From assembly GCA_035362715.1 (NCBI GenBank), contig DAOSDU010000001.1, positions 124,001 to 188,000 of the forward strand: a stretch of DNA of 64,000 nt, written 5' to 3'. A model generated the notes under the pieces. The model searched no databases. It was given only the letters and a program-made list of their open reading frames with translations, and was not told where the DNA came from. Positions 14,761 to 23,752 of the stretch are shown in pieces (the stretch's first letter is position 1; each line of letters opens with the position of its first letter). A program made the translations under genes and the position numbers. Source of the stretch: Methanofastidiosum sp. Lineage in GTDB: Archaea; Methanobacteriota_B; Thermococci; Methanofastidiosales; Methanofastidiosaceae.

Positions 14761-16413
14761 TTATTCGATCACCTTTAATATTTCCTCAACTGTCAAGGTA
14801 TCGTCAGGAATGCCATATTTAGCGTAGGGCTGCACCAACCTATTAATTTGCGGAGAGAAGAGCAGTGCCTTTGATAGTACGTCTCTCTTATTGCCATCAG
14901 AAATTATGTTACCTTCGCTTAGTAGGACAACTCTATCCGCAAATTCTGCCGCAGTCTCAACGTCATGCGTCACCACTATGACAGTCTTGGCCTTTTCCTT
15001 TAGGTAAGAAATCAGCTCTTTTTTCAAGTAGTAGTCCATGCCCCTTGTAGGCTCATCTAGTATCAGTATCTCGGGCTCTGAAACTAAGACTGATGCAAGT
15101 GCGACCCTCTGCCGCTCCCCGCCCGAGAGATCATGGGGATAGCTGTTTCTGTACTGATATATCTTAAATCGCCTGAGTATCCCCTCTACCTTCTTATCTA
15201 TCAACTCTTTTTCCATGCCAAGATTCCTTAATACAAATGCAACTTCCTCCTGGACAGTGTCGTTGAAAAGGTGCAAGTTAGGATCCTGGAATACTATGCC
15301 AACTTTTTGGATGAGCTCATCTAATGAATAATCATTGATCTTTTTTCCAAATAGCTCTATCTTCCCCTTTCTCTGCTTTACAAGACCGTTCATAAGCTTT
15401 ACAAGGGTAGTTTTACCGCTCGCATTTTTACCCATGAGCGCTATCATATCCCCCTCGTAAACTTTAAATGAAATATTTTTCAAAACATCCTTTTCGCCGT
15501 CATATGAAAAGAAAACTTTCTCCATGGAAATGGAAACTTTCCCAGAGCTATTTTTCCTCTCCCAAGCGATATTTTTCTTTGGATTAATCAAGACGTCTTT
15601 TAGGGCAAGCCTAGCTTCCTTTACTGTGAGGGGTATCCCGTTGTTTGCTATTTTGTCCTTGAAGTGAAGCGATAGCCTTGTCACTGGAGGAAGTCCGACT
15701 TTCCAGTTCTCTATGTGGGCTGATTTTATTTTTCTGGGGCTCCCGTCATAGATCAGTTTGCCGCCGTCGATCATGAGCATCCTATCTACGTGGTGAATGA
15801 CCCTCTCTAACCTGTGCTCGACTAAAAGTATTGTAAGGCCGAGCTCATCGTTAATCTTTTCTATAACGTTTAGCACCTCTTCAGCGCTTCTTGGGTCAAG
15901 CTCTGATGTGGGCTCGTCAAGCAAGAGTATGCTTGGGTGCATTGCAAGTGCGGATGCTATTGCAACCTTTTGCTTTTGCCCCCCTGAAAGTTCTGATGTT
16001 GTCCTATTCCTAAGCCTTGAGATATTAACAGCGTCAAGCGCCTCTTCTATCCTCTTTTTCATAAGCTCATTTGGAAAGCATAAATTTTCCATCCCAAAGG
16101 CAATCTCCCTTTCCACTCTGTTAGATATCAGCTGATTTTCAGGGTCTTGGAAGACCATACCGACGAGCTCTGACATCTGGTTAGTTGGAGTTTCTGAAGC
16201 ATTCTTGCCGTGGACTATTACCTCGCCCTTTATCTTCCCGCCATAGAAATTAGGGACGAGACCGTTTATTGACCTAAGGAAAGTTGACTTCCCACCCCCT
16301 GATGGGCCTGTTATGACTAAAAACTCCCCTTCCTCTATCTCAACATTTATCTTGTCAAGAGAGGGCTTTAGGGAATCAGGATAATAAAAAGAAAAATCAT
16401 TGAACTTAATCAT
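14761..16413 (-). CDS. ECF transporter ATPase, fused A-A' (two ABC domains)
   Basis: 550 residues with two complete ABC cassettes. First: Walker A GPSGGGKST (36-44), Q-loop FQDPENQ, signature LSGGQKQKV, Walker B LLLDEPTSELDP. Second: GKNASGKTT, FQDPNLHLF, LSGGERQRV, LILDEPTRGMD. Both Q-loops and switch histidines (VEHR, VTHD) are present, so both sites look active. It is the EcfA1-EcfA2 pair in one chain and powers vitamin/metal uptake with EcfT. Overlaps EcfT by 8 bases. Confidence 0.93.
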   Translation of the reverse strand: MIKFNDFSFYYPDSLKPSLDKINVEIEEGEFLVITGPSGGGKSTFLRSINGLVPNFYGGKIKGEVIVHGKNASETPTNQMSELVGMVFQDPENQLISNRVEREIAFGMENLCFPNELMKKRIEEALDAVNISRLRNRTTSELSGGQKQKVAIASALAMHPSILLLDEPTSELDPRSAEEVLNVIEKINDELGLTILLVEHRLERVIHHVDRMLMIDGGKLIYDGSPRKIKSAHIENWKVGLPPVTRLSLHFKDKIANNGIPLTVKEARLALKDVLINPKKNIAWERKNSSGKVSISMEKVFFSYDGEKDVLKNISFKVYEGDMIALMGKNASGKTTLVKLMNGLVKQRKGKIELFGKKINDYSLDELIQKVGIVFQDPNLHLFNDTVQEEVAFVLRNLGMEKELIDKKVEGILRRFKIYQYRNSYPHDLSGGERQRVALASVLVSEPEILILDEPTRGMDYYLKKELISYLKEKAKTVIVVTHDVETAAEFADRVVLLSEGNIISDGNKRDVLSKALLFSPQINRLVQPYAKYGIPDDTLTVEEILKVIE

Positions 16414-17332
16414 ATGTCATCATCTCTTTGATTTTTAGCAAGGGCAATAGGAATACTTGGACTAGGAGGATGGCTAAGATATAATATGCTTCAGAATTTG
16501 ATTTTACCAGGGAGTCTATCCTTTGGTAGAACTTAAAGACTCCAATACCTTGGGACACCATAAAGAGCGAGATAATTAGGGGCGCAATTGATACAAATAT
16601 TAGAAGTATGTCCGAAGCAGAAATTTTAGTATCCTTATAGAAGCTTCGCTTTTCATACCTCCCAAATCCCCTTGTCTCCATGGACTCTGCGATCTGGACA
16701 CTCCTATCGAGGCTCTTTGAAAGAAGGGGGAAGAATATGGCGCCGTATTTTTTTATTCGATCAAAAAGCTTTCCTTTTGAGAAGTCAACACCCCTTGACC
16801 TCTGGGCCTCCTGTATATTCTTTAGGTCAGAAAACAGGACAGGGACAAACTTTGTTGAGAGGGATGTTACAACTACAGACTTGTATGGCAGCCTAAGTTT
16901 TGTGACTGCAATCAAAAGGTCGTCTGGGTCTGTTGTGAGATTCAGGACTGCAAAAGCACCTAAGATTGCAGCAATCCTTATACACATTGTGAGTGAAAAG
17001 GCGAGCTCTTCTAAGGTAATATTTAGTATGCCAAATATGGGGATCCTAAAAGGCAACTGCCAAAGCACCGTCTCGCCATTAGCATTCACCAAAAGATTAA
17101 ACAGTATAACGAAAGGGACAAAGAACACGACAAGTTTCATTACCCTTGCCCAATCGGAGAATATTTTTGACATCAAAGCCATAAGCAGTGAAGATAGGAA
17201 TATTATAAACAGGATTATAGGGTGCTCAAAGATGATAGAAATCATAAGTATGGAAAAAAGCCATGACATTTTCAAAAATGGCGAGGCGTCATGGAAGACT
17301 GACCTTTTTCTTTTGTAGACAAGTTCGAGCAT
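16406..17332 (-). CDS. ECF transporter T component (CbiQ/EcfT-like permease)
   Basis: 308 residues with an N-terminal HDASPFLKMSWLFSI, several membrane helices, and the coupling helices of the family: SLSTKFVPVLFSDLKNIQEA and AQRSRGVDFSKG, then AESMETRGFG (the A-R-G motifs that contact the ATPases). First gene of the T-AA'-S operon; the operator palindrome at 17342-17358 lies in its promoter. Confidence 0.88.
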   Translation of the reverse strand: MLELVYKRKRSVFHDASPFLKMSWLFSILMISIIFEHPIILFIIFLSSLLMALMSKIFSDWARVMKLVVFFVPFVILFNLLVNANGETVLWQLPFRIPIFGILNITLEELAFSLTMCIRIAAILGAFAVLNLTTDPDDLLIAVTKLRLPYKSVVVTSLSTKFVPVLFSDLKNIQEAQRSRGVDFSKGKLFDRIKKYGAIFFPLLSKSLDRSVQIAESMETRGFGRYEKRSFYKDTKISASDILLIFVSIAPLIISLFMVSQGIGVFKFYQRIDSLVKSNSEAYYILAILLVQVFLLPLLKIKEMMTYD

Positions 17333-17341
17333 TTAATCCCT

Positions 17342-17358
17342 GGATGGTCTAGCCATCC
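17342..17358 (-). promoter_or_regulatory. GGATGG-N5-CCATCC operator, site 2 (ECF operon)
   Basis: Read on the minus strand: TATA element TTAAATAAT, then GGATGG-CTAGA-CCATCC, then the EcfT ATG 10 bases later. The geometry is the same as at site 1 and site 3, and the spacer also follows C-[T/G]-A-[C/G]-A. Confidence 0.7.
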
Positions 17359-17402
17359 GTATTATTTAACCTTTTCTAATTCTAAATCCGAAAACTATAT
17401 AT

Positions 17403-17423
17403 ATGGATGGCTACACCATCCAT
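17403..17423 (+). promoter_or_regulatory. GGATGG-N5-CCATCC operator, site 3 (DUF4430 operon)
   Basis: ATGGATGG-CTACA-CCATCCAT directly after the TATA box (CTATATATAT). With site 2 it forms a divergent, doubly controlled promoter region between the transporter and the binding-protein genes. Confidence 0.7.
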
Positions 17424-17452
17424 ACAGCAATATTAAACCGGAGGAAAATAAA

Positions 17453-18418
17453 ATGAAAGGGATAAAGTTTAGGAATTTCTATATACTATTTGTATTTCTG
17501 ATATTATTTGTGCAGTTGCCATCTCCATTTATTGCAGAGAGTATAGGCAACGTGCAATCTGCATTCTCCAATGGTACAGTCTTTGTAACGGGGAAGAGTG
17601 CAAACTCGCTTGACCTTCTTACAAGGGATACTGTCTCAAAAAGCTTCAAAGAAATGGGTGTTTTAAGCACAAATTCTTTGGACTTTGAAGCACCTTCCAA
17701 TAAGCAGCTTGTTGTTGTAGGTGGGCCAGTAATTAATTCCAAGACAAAGGAACTAAATGATATTTTTGGAATAAAGTATGAGGAAACTCAAGATAGAGTA
17801 TTGATTACTGCAAAAGACCTTACTCTATCTAAAGCAAAAATAGGCTCTGGGGAAGACATAGGGATCATCTACTTTGGGAAGTCAAATAACTCAAATGTCC
17901 TGATGCTATGGGGCGCGTCAAGGGAAGGTACTTTTGCAGCAGGGCTTATTCTAGAAGATCAGGCAAACTTACAGAAATACGGGAACTCACAGTTTCTACT
18001 ATTAAAGTGGAAGGATAATAACGGTGACCAGTTTGTTCAAAAAGATGAGATAACTATCACCTCAGAAGCGCCTGCAATCTCAGTTTCTACAACTACTACA
18101 GAAGACAAAAACAATGTAACAGTTAATATCACAGCTGACTTTGGGAACAGTTACACCAAAGAATGGAAGGATGTGAAAGTTTCAAAAGACTCTACAATCT
18201 TTGATGCGATGAAGGCTTCTGGAATGAAGTTTGACTACAATATACAGTCACTGGGGGTCTTTGTTACTTCCATAGAAGGTCTTGCTGAAAACAGGTCCAC
18301 TGGAAGATACTGGCAGTACTGGATTAACAATGACTATTCGCAACTAGGTATTTCCAATATTAAAGTGGCTAACGGCATGAGAATCGAGTGGAAATACACA
18401 GATTCGTTCCAAAATTAA
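17453..18418 (+). CDS. Secreted DUF4430 (transcobalamin-like) protein
   Basis: 321 residues. A signal peptide (~1-27) is followed by a ~150-residue domain with VFVTGKSANSLDLLTRDTVS and VVVGGPVINSKTKELND, typical of archaeal S-layer-type or cell-wall-binding folds. The C-terminal ~100 residues match DUF4430: STIFDAMKASGM, VTSIEGLAENRSTGRYWQYW and NGMRIEWKY. DUF4430 is the ligand-binding fold of transcobalamin/intrinsic factor relatives. Likely an extracellular capture protein for the divergently encoded ECF transporter. Ribosome site CCGGAGGA is clear; the next gene follows after 9 bases. Confidence 0.8.
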   Translation: MKGIKFRNFYILFVFLILFVQLPSPFIAESIGNVQSAFSNGTVFVTGKSANSLDLLTRDTVSKSFKEMGVLSTNSLDFEAPSNKQLVVVGGPVINSKTKELNDIFGIKYEETQDRVLITAKDLTLSKAKIGSGEDIGIIYFGKSNNSNVLMLWGASREGTFAAGLILEDQANLQKYGNSQFLLLKWKDNNGDQFVQKDEITITSEAPAISVSTTTTEDKNNVTVNITADFGNSYTKEWKDVKVSKDSTIFDAMKASGMKFDYNIQSLGVFVTSIEGLAENRSTGRYWQYWINNDYSQLGISNIKVANGMRIEWKYTDSFQN

Positions 18419-18427
18419 GGTGAGCTT

Positions 18428-21325
18428 ATGAAAAAAATTATTTCTATATTTATACTATTAGCTTTTGTACTATCTATAGTGCCAAACTACTCTGCGCAGG
18501 AACTGCCTGGAAGAGACTTCTTTATTGATGAAAATGGAAATCCCCAAGCTTTGATAGTTGTAAGTGAATCTGCCACTGCAAAGGACATAGAGAAAGTGGC
18601 GGAAGTTGTAACTAAAATTACAAATGAAACTTACTACAGTGTGACTGGTACTGATGAGAAGATAATATGGGAGTCTGGAAACTTCACTGAAGATGACCAT
18701 GACAATGTTGCGCTTGGTTATACTGGTGTAAAGTCAAATATAGATTGGGGCTACAATTACAGAAGATTCACTACCCCAGCCTATTTCTTCTCTCACGGGG
18801 GTGACCCATCACCACTATCTCCGTTTTGTCCCTTTTATAAAGAGAGTGTAGAGGCTTTATTTGACGGGGATAGAAACACTAGGATTGTAGGTAGACATAA
18901 TCTTGATTTTGCTAACTGGGAATTTTCAAAGGAAATTATTGTAAAGTTCAACGACTACAAAGAAATATCAGATATAAACTTTACATTTGAAAATTTAACT
19001 GATTATGATGTTTACTATCTAAGCAGCTACTGCCCTAATACTTCGTGGAATCTTACTGGTAATTGGCAACTTTTACCTGTGACAGGGGGATGGCCACGTG
19101 CTGGTTCTGCACCTAAAATAACAGATTCATTTAGTCTGACTCAGCCTGTTAAAACAAATGCATTGCTAATAGTACTAGACCCAACTTTTCCAAATATGCC
19201 TCCAAATCTTGCATTTCCTCATTCTCTATATGAATTTGAAGTAAAGGGAACTTCATTTTCTGTCCTTTATGGAAACAGTTACTATGTAGATTTCACTTGG
19301 GCAGATAAGACTCCAGGACAGGATAAAAATCTTCTAAAGAACTTGGATTACTGGATTGAGGATGTTAAAGAAACATTGCCTGGAGATTTTATCCAGACAG
19401 GCGGAAAGAGCTACTCAGTTGAAACGTCAAGCTATAATCTCCTAAGTCGACAAGTGAATCTTCTAAGAATGTACAAATATAACGAAGATCAAACTTTTCC
19501 GGATAAAACAGTTGGTAGAATTTTCTATGGAACTCCAAGGATATGGGAAGATGAAGAGTTCAAAGTTGGGCAAACTAAGACATACGGCGGCTACAAGGTA
19601 AAACTAGTTGATATCAACTGGGACAAGAGTCAGACAACAGTTAACTTTGACCACAAAACTGGAAAAGATTATCTAGGAGAAAAGAAGGTAACTGTAGAAG
19701 TTACAGACCCAGATGGCATTGTTAAATGGCATATAATGACAGTTGATTGTTGCGATAATACTCTTGTTGAGCTTTTTGTAGACACCCAAGCAGAATCAGA
19801 TGCTGCAACAAAGGCAATTTGTAGATTGAAACAGGAAGGATACCTTTGTGATATTACTCCTATAATATTTCATTCAAATATGGGTGAATCCGCAATTGAT
19901 CCATTATATCTTGAAGCGGCTAGATATCATTTTGCCGCAGGGGCTAGTGGTTCATGGCCATCCTATGCATACATCTATGGCTATGGATACGACTATAATG
20001 CAGCCACAAATTATCCAACATTAATCTTCAACGGAAACAAATCAAAAGCAATTCAAATACTGCCAAATACCGAAGACGTATATTATGAAGCGTTCAAAGC
20101 AGCATATGAATCAAATGTCAGCAGTTGCTGTGATGCAAAGATAGTTATCAACACAAACATGGACTCTGAAAGATTTACAACTACCAAAGATAAAGAAGCC
20201 CTAGTAACTGTAAGATTAAACAAAGATCTTCCAAATACAGAACTTTACCTTAATGTATGGGGTATAAGCTGCGATTGCTGTGCACCTGTTGTTACAGGGC
20301 TAATAACTTCACAATACTGGCAGAATATCAATAATTGGACAACAGAATGCAGTGAAAAAGTTGCAGATTACAATTGGAAGGACTTAGAGGGTGGCGACGT
20401 ATACAGAACAGAAATTAATCTTTGCGGTACAAACTACTGTGGTATGGTAGCATTCCTTCAGGATAAAAATACAGGAAAAATTTATGGTTCTGCAATAAGG
20501 CATTTCACCCCAACCCCAGGTGCAAATCTATCGCCAGACATTGCTTCATCAGACTGTCAGTGTATCGTTGAGTATAACAAAGATCTAGACTGCGACAAAT
20601 TGGAGGAAGAAGTAGAGTTTGCAATTGAAGGCGCTGATGTCGCTTTTGTTGGGATGGAGCACGATCTAGAGAAGAACATTGATGGCGAGATTAAGAAGCA
20701 CATGATTGCAAAGTTTAATATCTACTCCCTTACAGACTACGGCTGCATTGACGACTGTGACTGCAACTACATATCAAACGACGGCTCAAAGTGGAAGTTA
20801 AAGTTCATGATAAACGACGGCAATGTTTACAGCCCCTGGGTGGATAGATGCCAAGATTGTACCAAGGATTTGCGCTCAATTAAGATCGAGCTCTGCGAAC
20901 CAATCCCATTTGATTGCCTTAAAGAAGGTGCGGTATTCTGGGGTCCGGACAGGTACTTTAGAGTATATGTTGAAGACTACGATGAAGAGAAATACTATGT
21001 CAAATACAAGATACAGAGGGTTGACCTAGTTCCAAAGAAAGAGACAGTCAATGTGAAGGTTGAGCCAACTAACTTGATAAGGACAGACAAGCAAATTACA
21101 GCTACTGACAGAGCAAAATATAACATGATCCTCATTGGAAACAAGGACAATAACGAAGAAATAAAGAGGGTCTACGATATTGGAAACTTCATTGACTCTG
21201 AAGGCATGGTATACCTAAAAGACATCTACGGCAAAAAGGATATACTCATCCTAAACGCAACCAATGTGTCTGATCTAAACGAGCCAATCAAACAGCTTTC
21301 ATATCTTCTTGATATGATACTATAA
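18428..21325 (+). CDS. Large Cys-rich exported S-layer-like protein
   Basis: 965 residues with a signal peptide (1-23), then NPQALIVVSESATAKDIEKVAEVV, which resembles the N-terminal repeat of methanogen S-layer proteins; the matching C-terminal part ends NMILIGNKDNNEEI...LLDMIL. Between them lie beta-rich domains with about two dozen cysteines, many in CC, CxC or CxxC pairs (for example ISCDCCAP and IDDCDCNY), suggesting disulfides or metal sites. No anchor helix is seen at the C-terminus. Co-transcribed with the DUF4430 gene (9-base gap, GGTGAG site), so it is under the same operator. Confidence 0.7.
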   Translation: MKKIISIFILLAFVLSIVPNYSAQELPGRDFFIDENGNPQALIVVSESATAKDIEKVAEVVTKITNETYYSVTGTDEKIIWESGNFTEDDHDNVALGYTGVKSNIDWGYNYRRFTTPAYFFSHGGDPSPLSPFCPFYKESVEALFDGDRNTRIVGRHNLDFANWEFSKEIIVKFNDYKEISDINFTFENLTDYDVYYLSSYCPNTSWNLTGNWQLLPVTGGWPRAGSAPKITDSFSLTQPVKTNALLIVLDPTFPNMPPNLAFPHSLYEFEVKGTSFSVLYGNSYYVDFTWADKTPGQDKNLLKNLDYWIEDVKETLPGDFIQTGGKSYSVETSSYNLLSRQVNLLRMYKYNEDQTFPDKTVGRIFYGTPRIWEDEEFKVGQTKTYGGYKVKLVDINWDKSQTTVNFDHKTGKDYLGEKKVTVEVTDPDGIVKWHIMTVDCCDNTLVELFVDTQAESDAATKAICRLKQEGYLCDITPIIFHSNMGESAIDPLYLEAARYHFAAGASGSWPSYAYIYGYGYDYNAATNYPTLIFNGNKSKAIQILPNTEDVYYEAFKAAYESNVSSCCDAKIVINTNMDSERFTTTKDKEALVTVRLNKDLPNTELYLNVWGISCDCCAPVVTGLITSQYWQNINNWTTECSEKVADYNWKDLEGGDVYRTEINLCGTNYCGMVAFLQDKNTGKIYGSAIRHFTPTPGANLSPDIASSDCQCIVEYNKDLDCDKLEEEVEFAIEGADVAFVGMEHDLEKNIDGEIKKHMIAKFNIYSLTDYGCIDDCDCNYISNDGSKWKLKFMINDGNVYSPWVDRCQDCTKDLRSIKIELCEPIPFDCLKEGAVFWGPDRYFRVYVEDYDEEKYYVKYKIQRVDLVPKKETVNVKVEPTNLIRTDKQITATDRAKYNMILIGNKDNNEEIKRVYDIGNFIDSEGMVYLKDIYGKKDILILNATNVSDLNEPIKQLSYLLDMIL

Positions 21326-21350
21326 TTTTTTCTTTTTCTTTAGTTTTTCA
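21326..21350 (+). terminator. T-rich terminator
   Basis: Runs of T (ATTTTTTCTTTTTCTTT, continuing to GTTTTT) directly after the stop of the surface-protein gene, as is usual for archaeal termination. Confidence 0.5.
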
Positions 21351-21389
21351 AACAAAAGTAATATATATTAACATCTCAAATTGATTGAT

Positions 21390-21992
21390 ATGTTTGAGAG
21401 AAGGATAATCCCGCAGGCAAACTTCACCAATGCAGACATCCTTATAGTGCTAAAGATCATTGAGAAGGAGGAAAGTATCGGGAGAAAGCTTCTATCAAAG
21501 AGAATTTTTCTAAATGAAACAAGTATTAGATCAATTCTTACAAAGTTAAAGGAAATGGATTATATTACTTCTTCTAGATTGGGCCATAAACTAACAAACA
21601 AAGGAAAAAATTATATTAGCAAATCTATTCAGTTTACTATGCCTGTTAAAGTTGATGCTATGAATCTTACACTGAATAAACAAAATTATGGATCTGTAAT
21701 AAGCGGAGTATCTAATCAAATAAAAGACGGAATGGAACAAAGAGACAGGGCTGTTTTTGGAGGGGCAAAATCTGCAATTACATTAATTTATGCGAAAAAT
21801 CATTTTTATCTACCAAAAATTAAGCCTGAATTAGAAATCCCAAATATAAAGATTAATCTAAATAAAGACTTAGAAAATGAATTATTGAATAAATTAGAAC
21901 TGAAGGACAATGATGTTGTTATTATAGCTAGCTCCGAAGATGAAGAAAATGCATTTAGAGGAATAGTAAACGTTATAGATTTGTTTATTTAA
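21390..21992 (+). CDS. Winged-helix regulator with DUF4443-like C-terminal domain
   Basis: 200 residues from the ATG at 21390, which fits a leaderless transcript from the TATA-like element at ~21360. The N-terminal winged helix is ILIVLKIIEKEESIGRKLLS...NETSIRSILTKLKEMDYI; the C-terminal domain has RDRAVFGGAKSAITLIYAKN and ends EENAFRGIVNVIDLFI, as in archaeal DUF4443 proteins. The first ~45 codons look like core genes; the rest is much more AT-rich, like the adjoining RM genes. A diverged copy of its last ~24 codons stands alone at 26220-26297, so the gene was probably the insertion target. Confidence 0.7.
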   Translation: MFERRIIPQANFTNADILIVLKIIEKEESIGRKLLSKRIFLNETSIRSILTKLKEMDYITSSRLGHKLTNKGKNYISKSIQFTMPVKVDAMNLTLNKQNYGSVISGVSNQIKDGMEQRDRAVFGGAKSAITLIYAKNHFYLPKIKPELEIPNIKINLNKDLENELLNKLELKDNDVVIIASSEDEENAFRGIVNVIDLFI

Positions 21993-22133
21993 TTAATTGT
22001 AGTATTTGTCCAATGCTTTATCAATAATAAAATATATAATTAATATCTACATTTCCTAAAAATTATAGAAAAGTATATATCGACTTTGACAGAGTATAAT
22101 TACCGAGTAGTAAATGTGAGTTGATATTCTAAA

Positions 22134-23147
22134 ATGGATAAAATTAAACAAACAACATTGACCGGCGGATATAAAGAAGAAAATTTAGATTACTCTAATC
22201 CCAAGAAAATAAAGAGAAAATTAAAAGAATATGAAGTTGATATGGGGGAAAGAGGGATATATAACAAGAAAAATAAACTAAACGATTTAACTGGAAAAGA
22301 GTGGACTTATTTCATCAATTCTGTTCAAATAACTGATTTTGCCAATAATCAAGACGAATATGAATTATGGAAATTCTTACAAACTTCTATTATAGAAACT
22401 AAATACTCAACTAAAGGAGAAGATTCTTTTGGACATAATCTTAGAAAAACTCACCCTTCACCAAAACCCCCTCAATTAATGAGAGATCTTATTGCATTCT
22501 TTACAAAATCAAATAGTTGGATATTGGACCCTTTTATGGGTGTAGGCGGAACCTTACTAGGAGCTTCATTACTACCTGAAAGGAATGCTATTGGAATTGA
22601 TCTTGAAAAAAGCTTTATTAGGATATATGAAGATGTTTGCAAACAAGAAAAATTAAAAAAACAAATAACTATATGTGATGATTCAAGAAATATTTTAAAA
22701 ATTAAAGAAATAGAAAATATGAAATTCGACCTCATATTAACAGATCCACCTTACGCAAATATGCTTTCTCGTAAAAGAACAGGAGGCGATAGAAAGGATA
22801 AAGGGGCATTTACTAATGATGATAGAGATTTAGGCAACATGTCTTATGAATCTTTTTTTGTTGAATTAAGAGATATTATAGAAAAATCAGTTTCATTGCT
22901 CAAAAACAAAGGATATTTAGTTATTTTTTGTAAAGATATGCAACCCACAGATAAACACCATAATTTGGTCCATGCTGAAATAGTCGAAGAATTTATTAAA
23001 ATACCTAATTTAAATTTTAAAGGTTATAAAATATGGTATGATAAGACCATTAATCTTTATCCATATGGGTATCCCTTTTCTTATGTATCAAATCAACTAC
23101 ATCAATTTATTCTAATATTTAGAAAGGAAGAAAAAAATGCCACCTAA
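22134..23147 (+). CDS. DNA methyltransferase (N4-cytosine/N6-adenine type)
   Basis: 337 residues. HPSPKPPQLMRDLI (107-120, motif X), DPFMGVGGT (132-140, SAM-binding motif I), GIDLEKS (motif II) and TDPPYANM (203-210, catalytic motif IV), in the order X-I-IV. It modifies host DNA to protect it from the nuclease encoded next, whose gene overlaps by 11 bases. Whether the target is cytosine-N4 or adenine-N6 cannot be told by eye. AT-rich codon use unlike the core genes. Confidence 0.85.
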   Translation: MDKIKQTTLTGGYKEENLDYSNPKKIKRKLKEYEVDMGERGIYNKKNKLNDLTGKEWTYFINSVQITDFANNQDEYELWKFLQTSIIETKYSTKGEDSFGHNLRKTHPSPKPPQLMRDLIAFFTKSNSWILDPFMGVGGTLLGASLLPERNAIGIDLEKSFIRIYEDVCKQEKLKKQITICDDSRNILKIKEIENMKFDLILTDPPYANMLSRKRTGGDRKDKGAFTNDDRDLGNMSYESFFVELRDIIEKSVSLLKNKGYLVIFCKDMQPTDKHHNLVHAEIVEEFIKIPNLNFKGYKIWYDKTINLYPYGYPFSYVSNQLHQFILIFRKEEKNAT

Positions 23148-23676
23148 GATATATCGAATACCTGAAGAATTAATGAAGGAAGCTATTGGTTACGCAATGG
23201 CCTCTAAAGAATACACTTCCAACAGACATGATTTTCATGAAGGAGGTCTTGATGCTAAAAAGAGAAAGATGCTTGAAGGTAAGATGGGAGAAAAGATATT
23301 TAAATTATTTCTTATTGAAAACAAAATAACTTTTAAGGAAGATCAAACTGATTTTACTTTACCTGACACTTATGATTTCATCTTGCCTAGTGGGTTATTA
23401 ATTGATGTAAAAACAAGAACAAAAGATTACCATATTAGAACTTTAGAAATGAAGGAACAATTTGAGAGTAAGCCTAAAGACGTTTACGTTTCAGTAAGAT
23501 TATTCCCAGAAGAAGAACAAGGGTTCATTGTAGGCTGGGCAACAAAAGAAGATATTATTAAAATAAATCGTATTGAAAACCATGGATACTTAGATAATTA
23601 TGTTCTATATGACAAAGAATTAAGGCCAATTGATGAATTAATAAAACTAATAAACAATAGCCCATGTATGTTTTAA
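23137..23676 (+). CDS. PD-(D/E)XK restriction endonuclease
   Basis: 179 residues with MGEKIFKLFLIENK (E52) and the core D80...IDVKTRTKD (D90, K92), i.e. a PD-(D/E)XK active site. Overlap with the methyltransferase gene makes it the likely cognate type II restriction enzyme. Small size suggests a compact homodimer. Its specificity is unknown. Confidence 0.7.
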   Translation: MPPKIYRIPEELMKEAIGYAMASKEYTSNRHDFHEGGLDAKKRKMLEGKMGEKIFKLFLIENKITFKEDQTDFTLPDTYDFILPSGLLIDVKTRTKDYHIRTLEMKEQFESKPKDVYVSVRLFPEEEQGFIVGWATKEDIIKINRIENHGYLDNYVLYDKELRPIDELIKLINNSPCMF

Positions 23677-23752
23677 ATAATGAATTAAAATTAAAATAAA
23701 TAAAAAAATACATTAGTATTTAATTATACAAGTTATTTTCTAAGGGAATTAA

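Noticed and set aside
16680..17318. 212-codon open frame on the plus strand
   Set aside because: Lies entirely antisense to the EcfT gene, whose conserved motifs and operon overlap are clear; no ribosome site and low-complexity Ser-rich translation.
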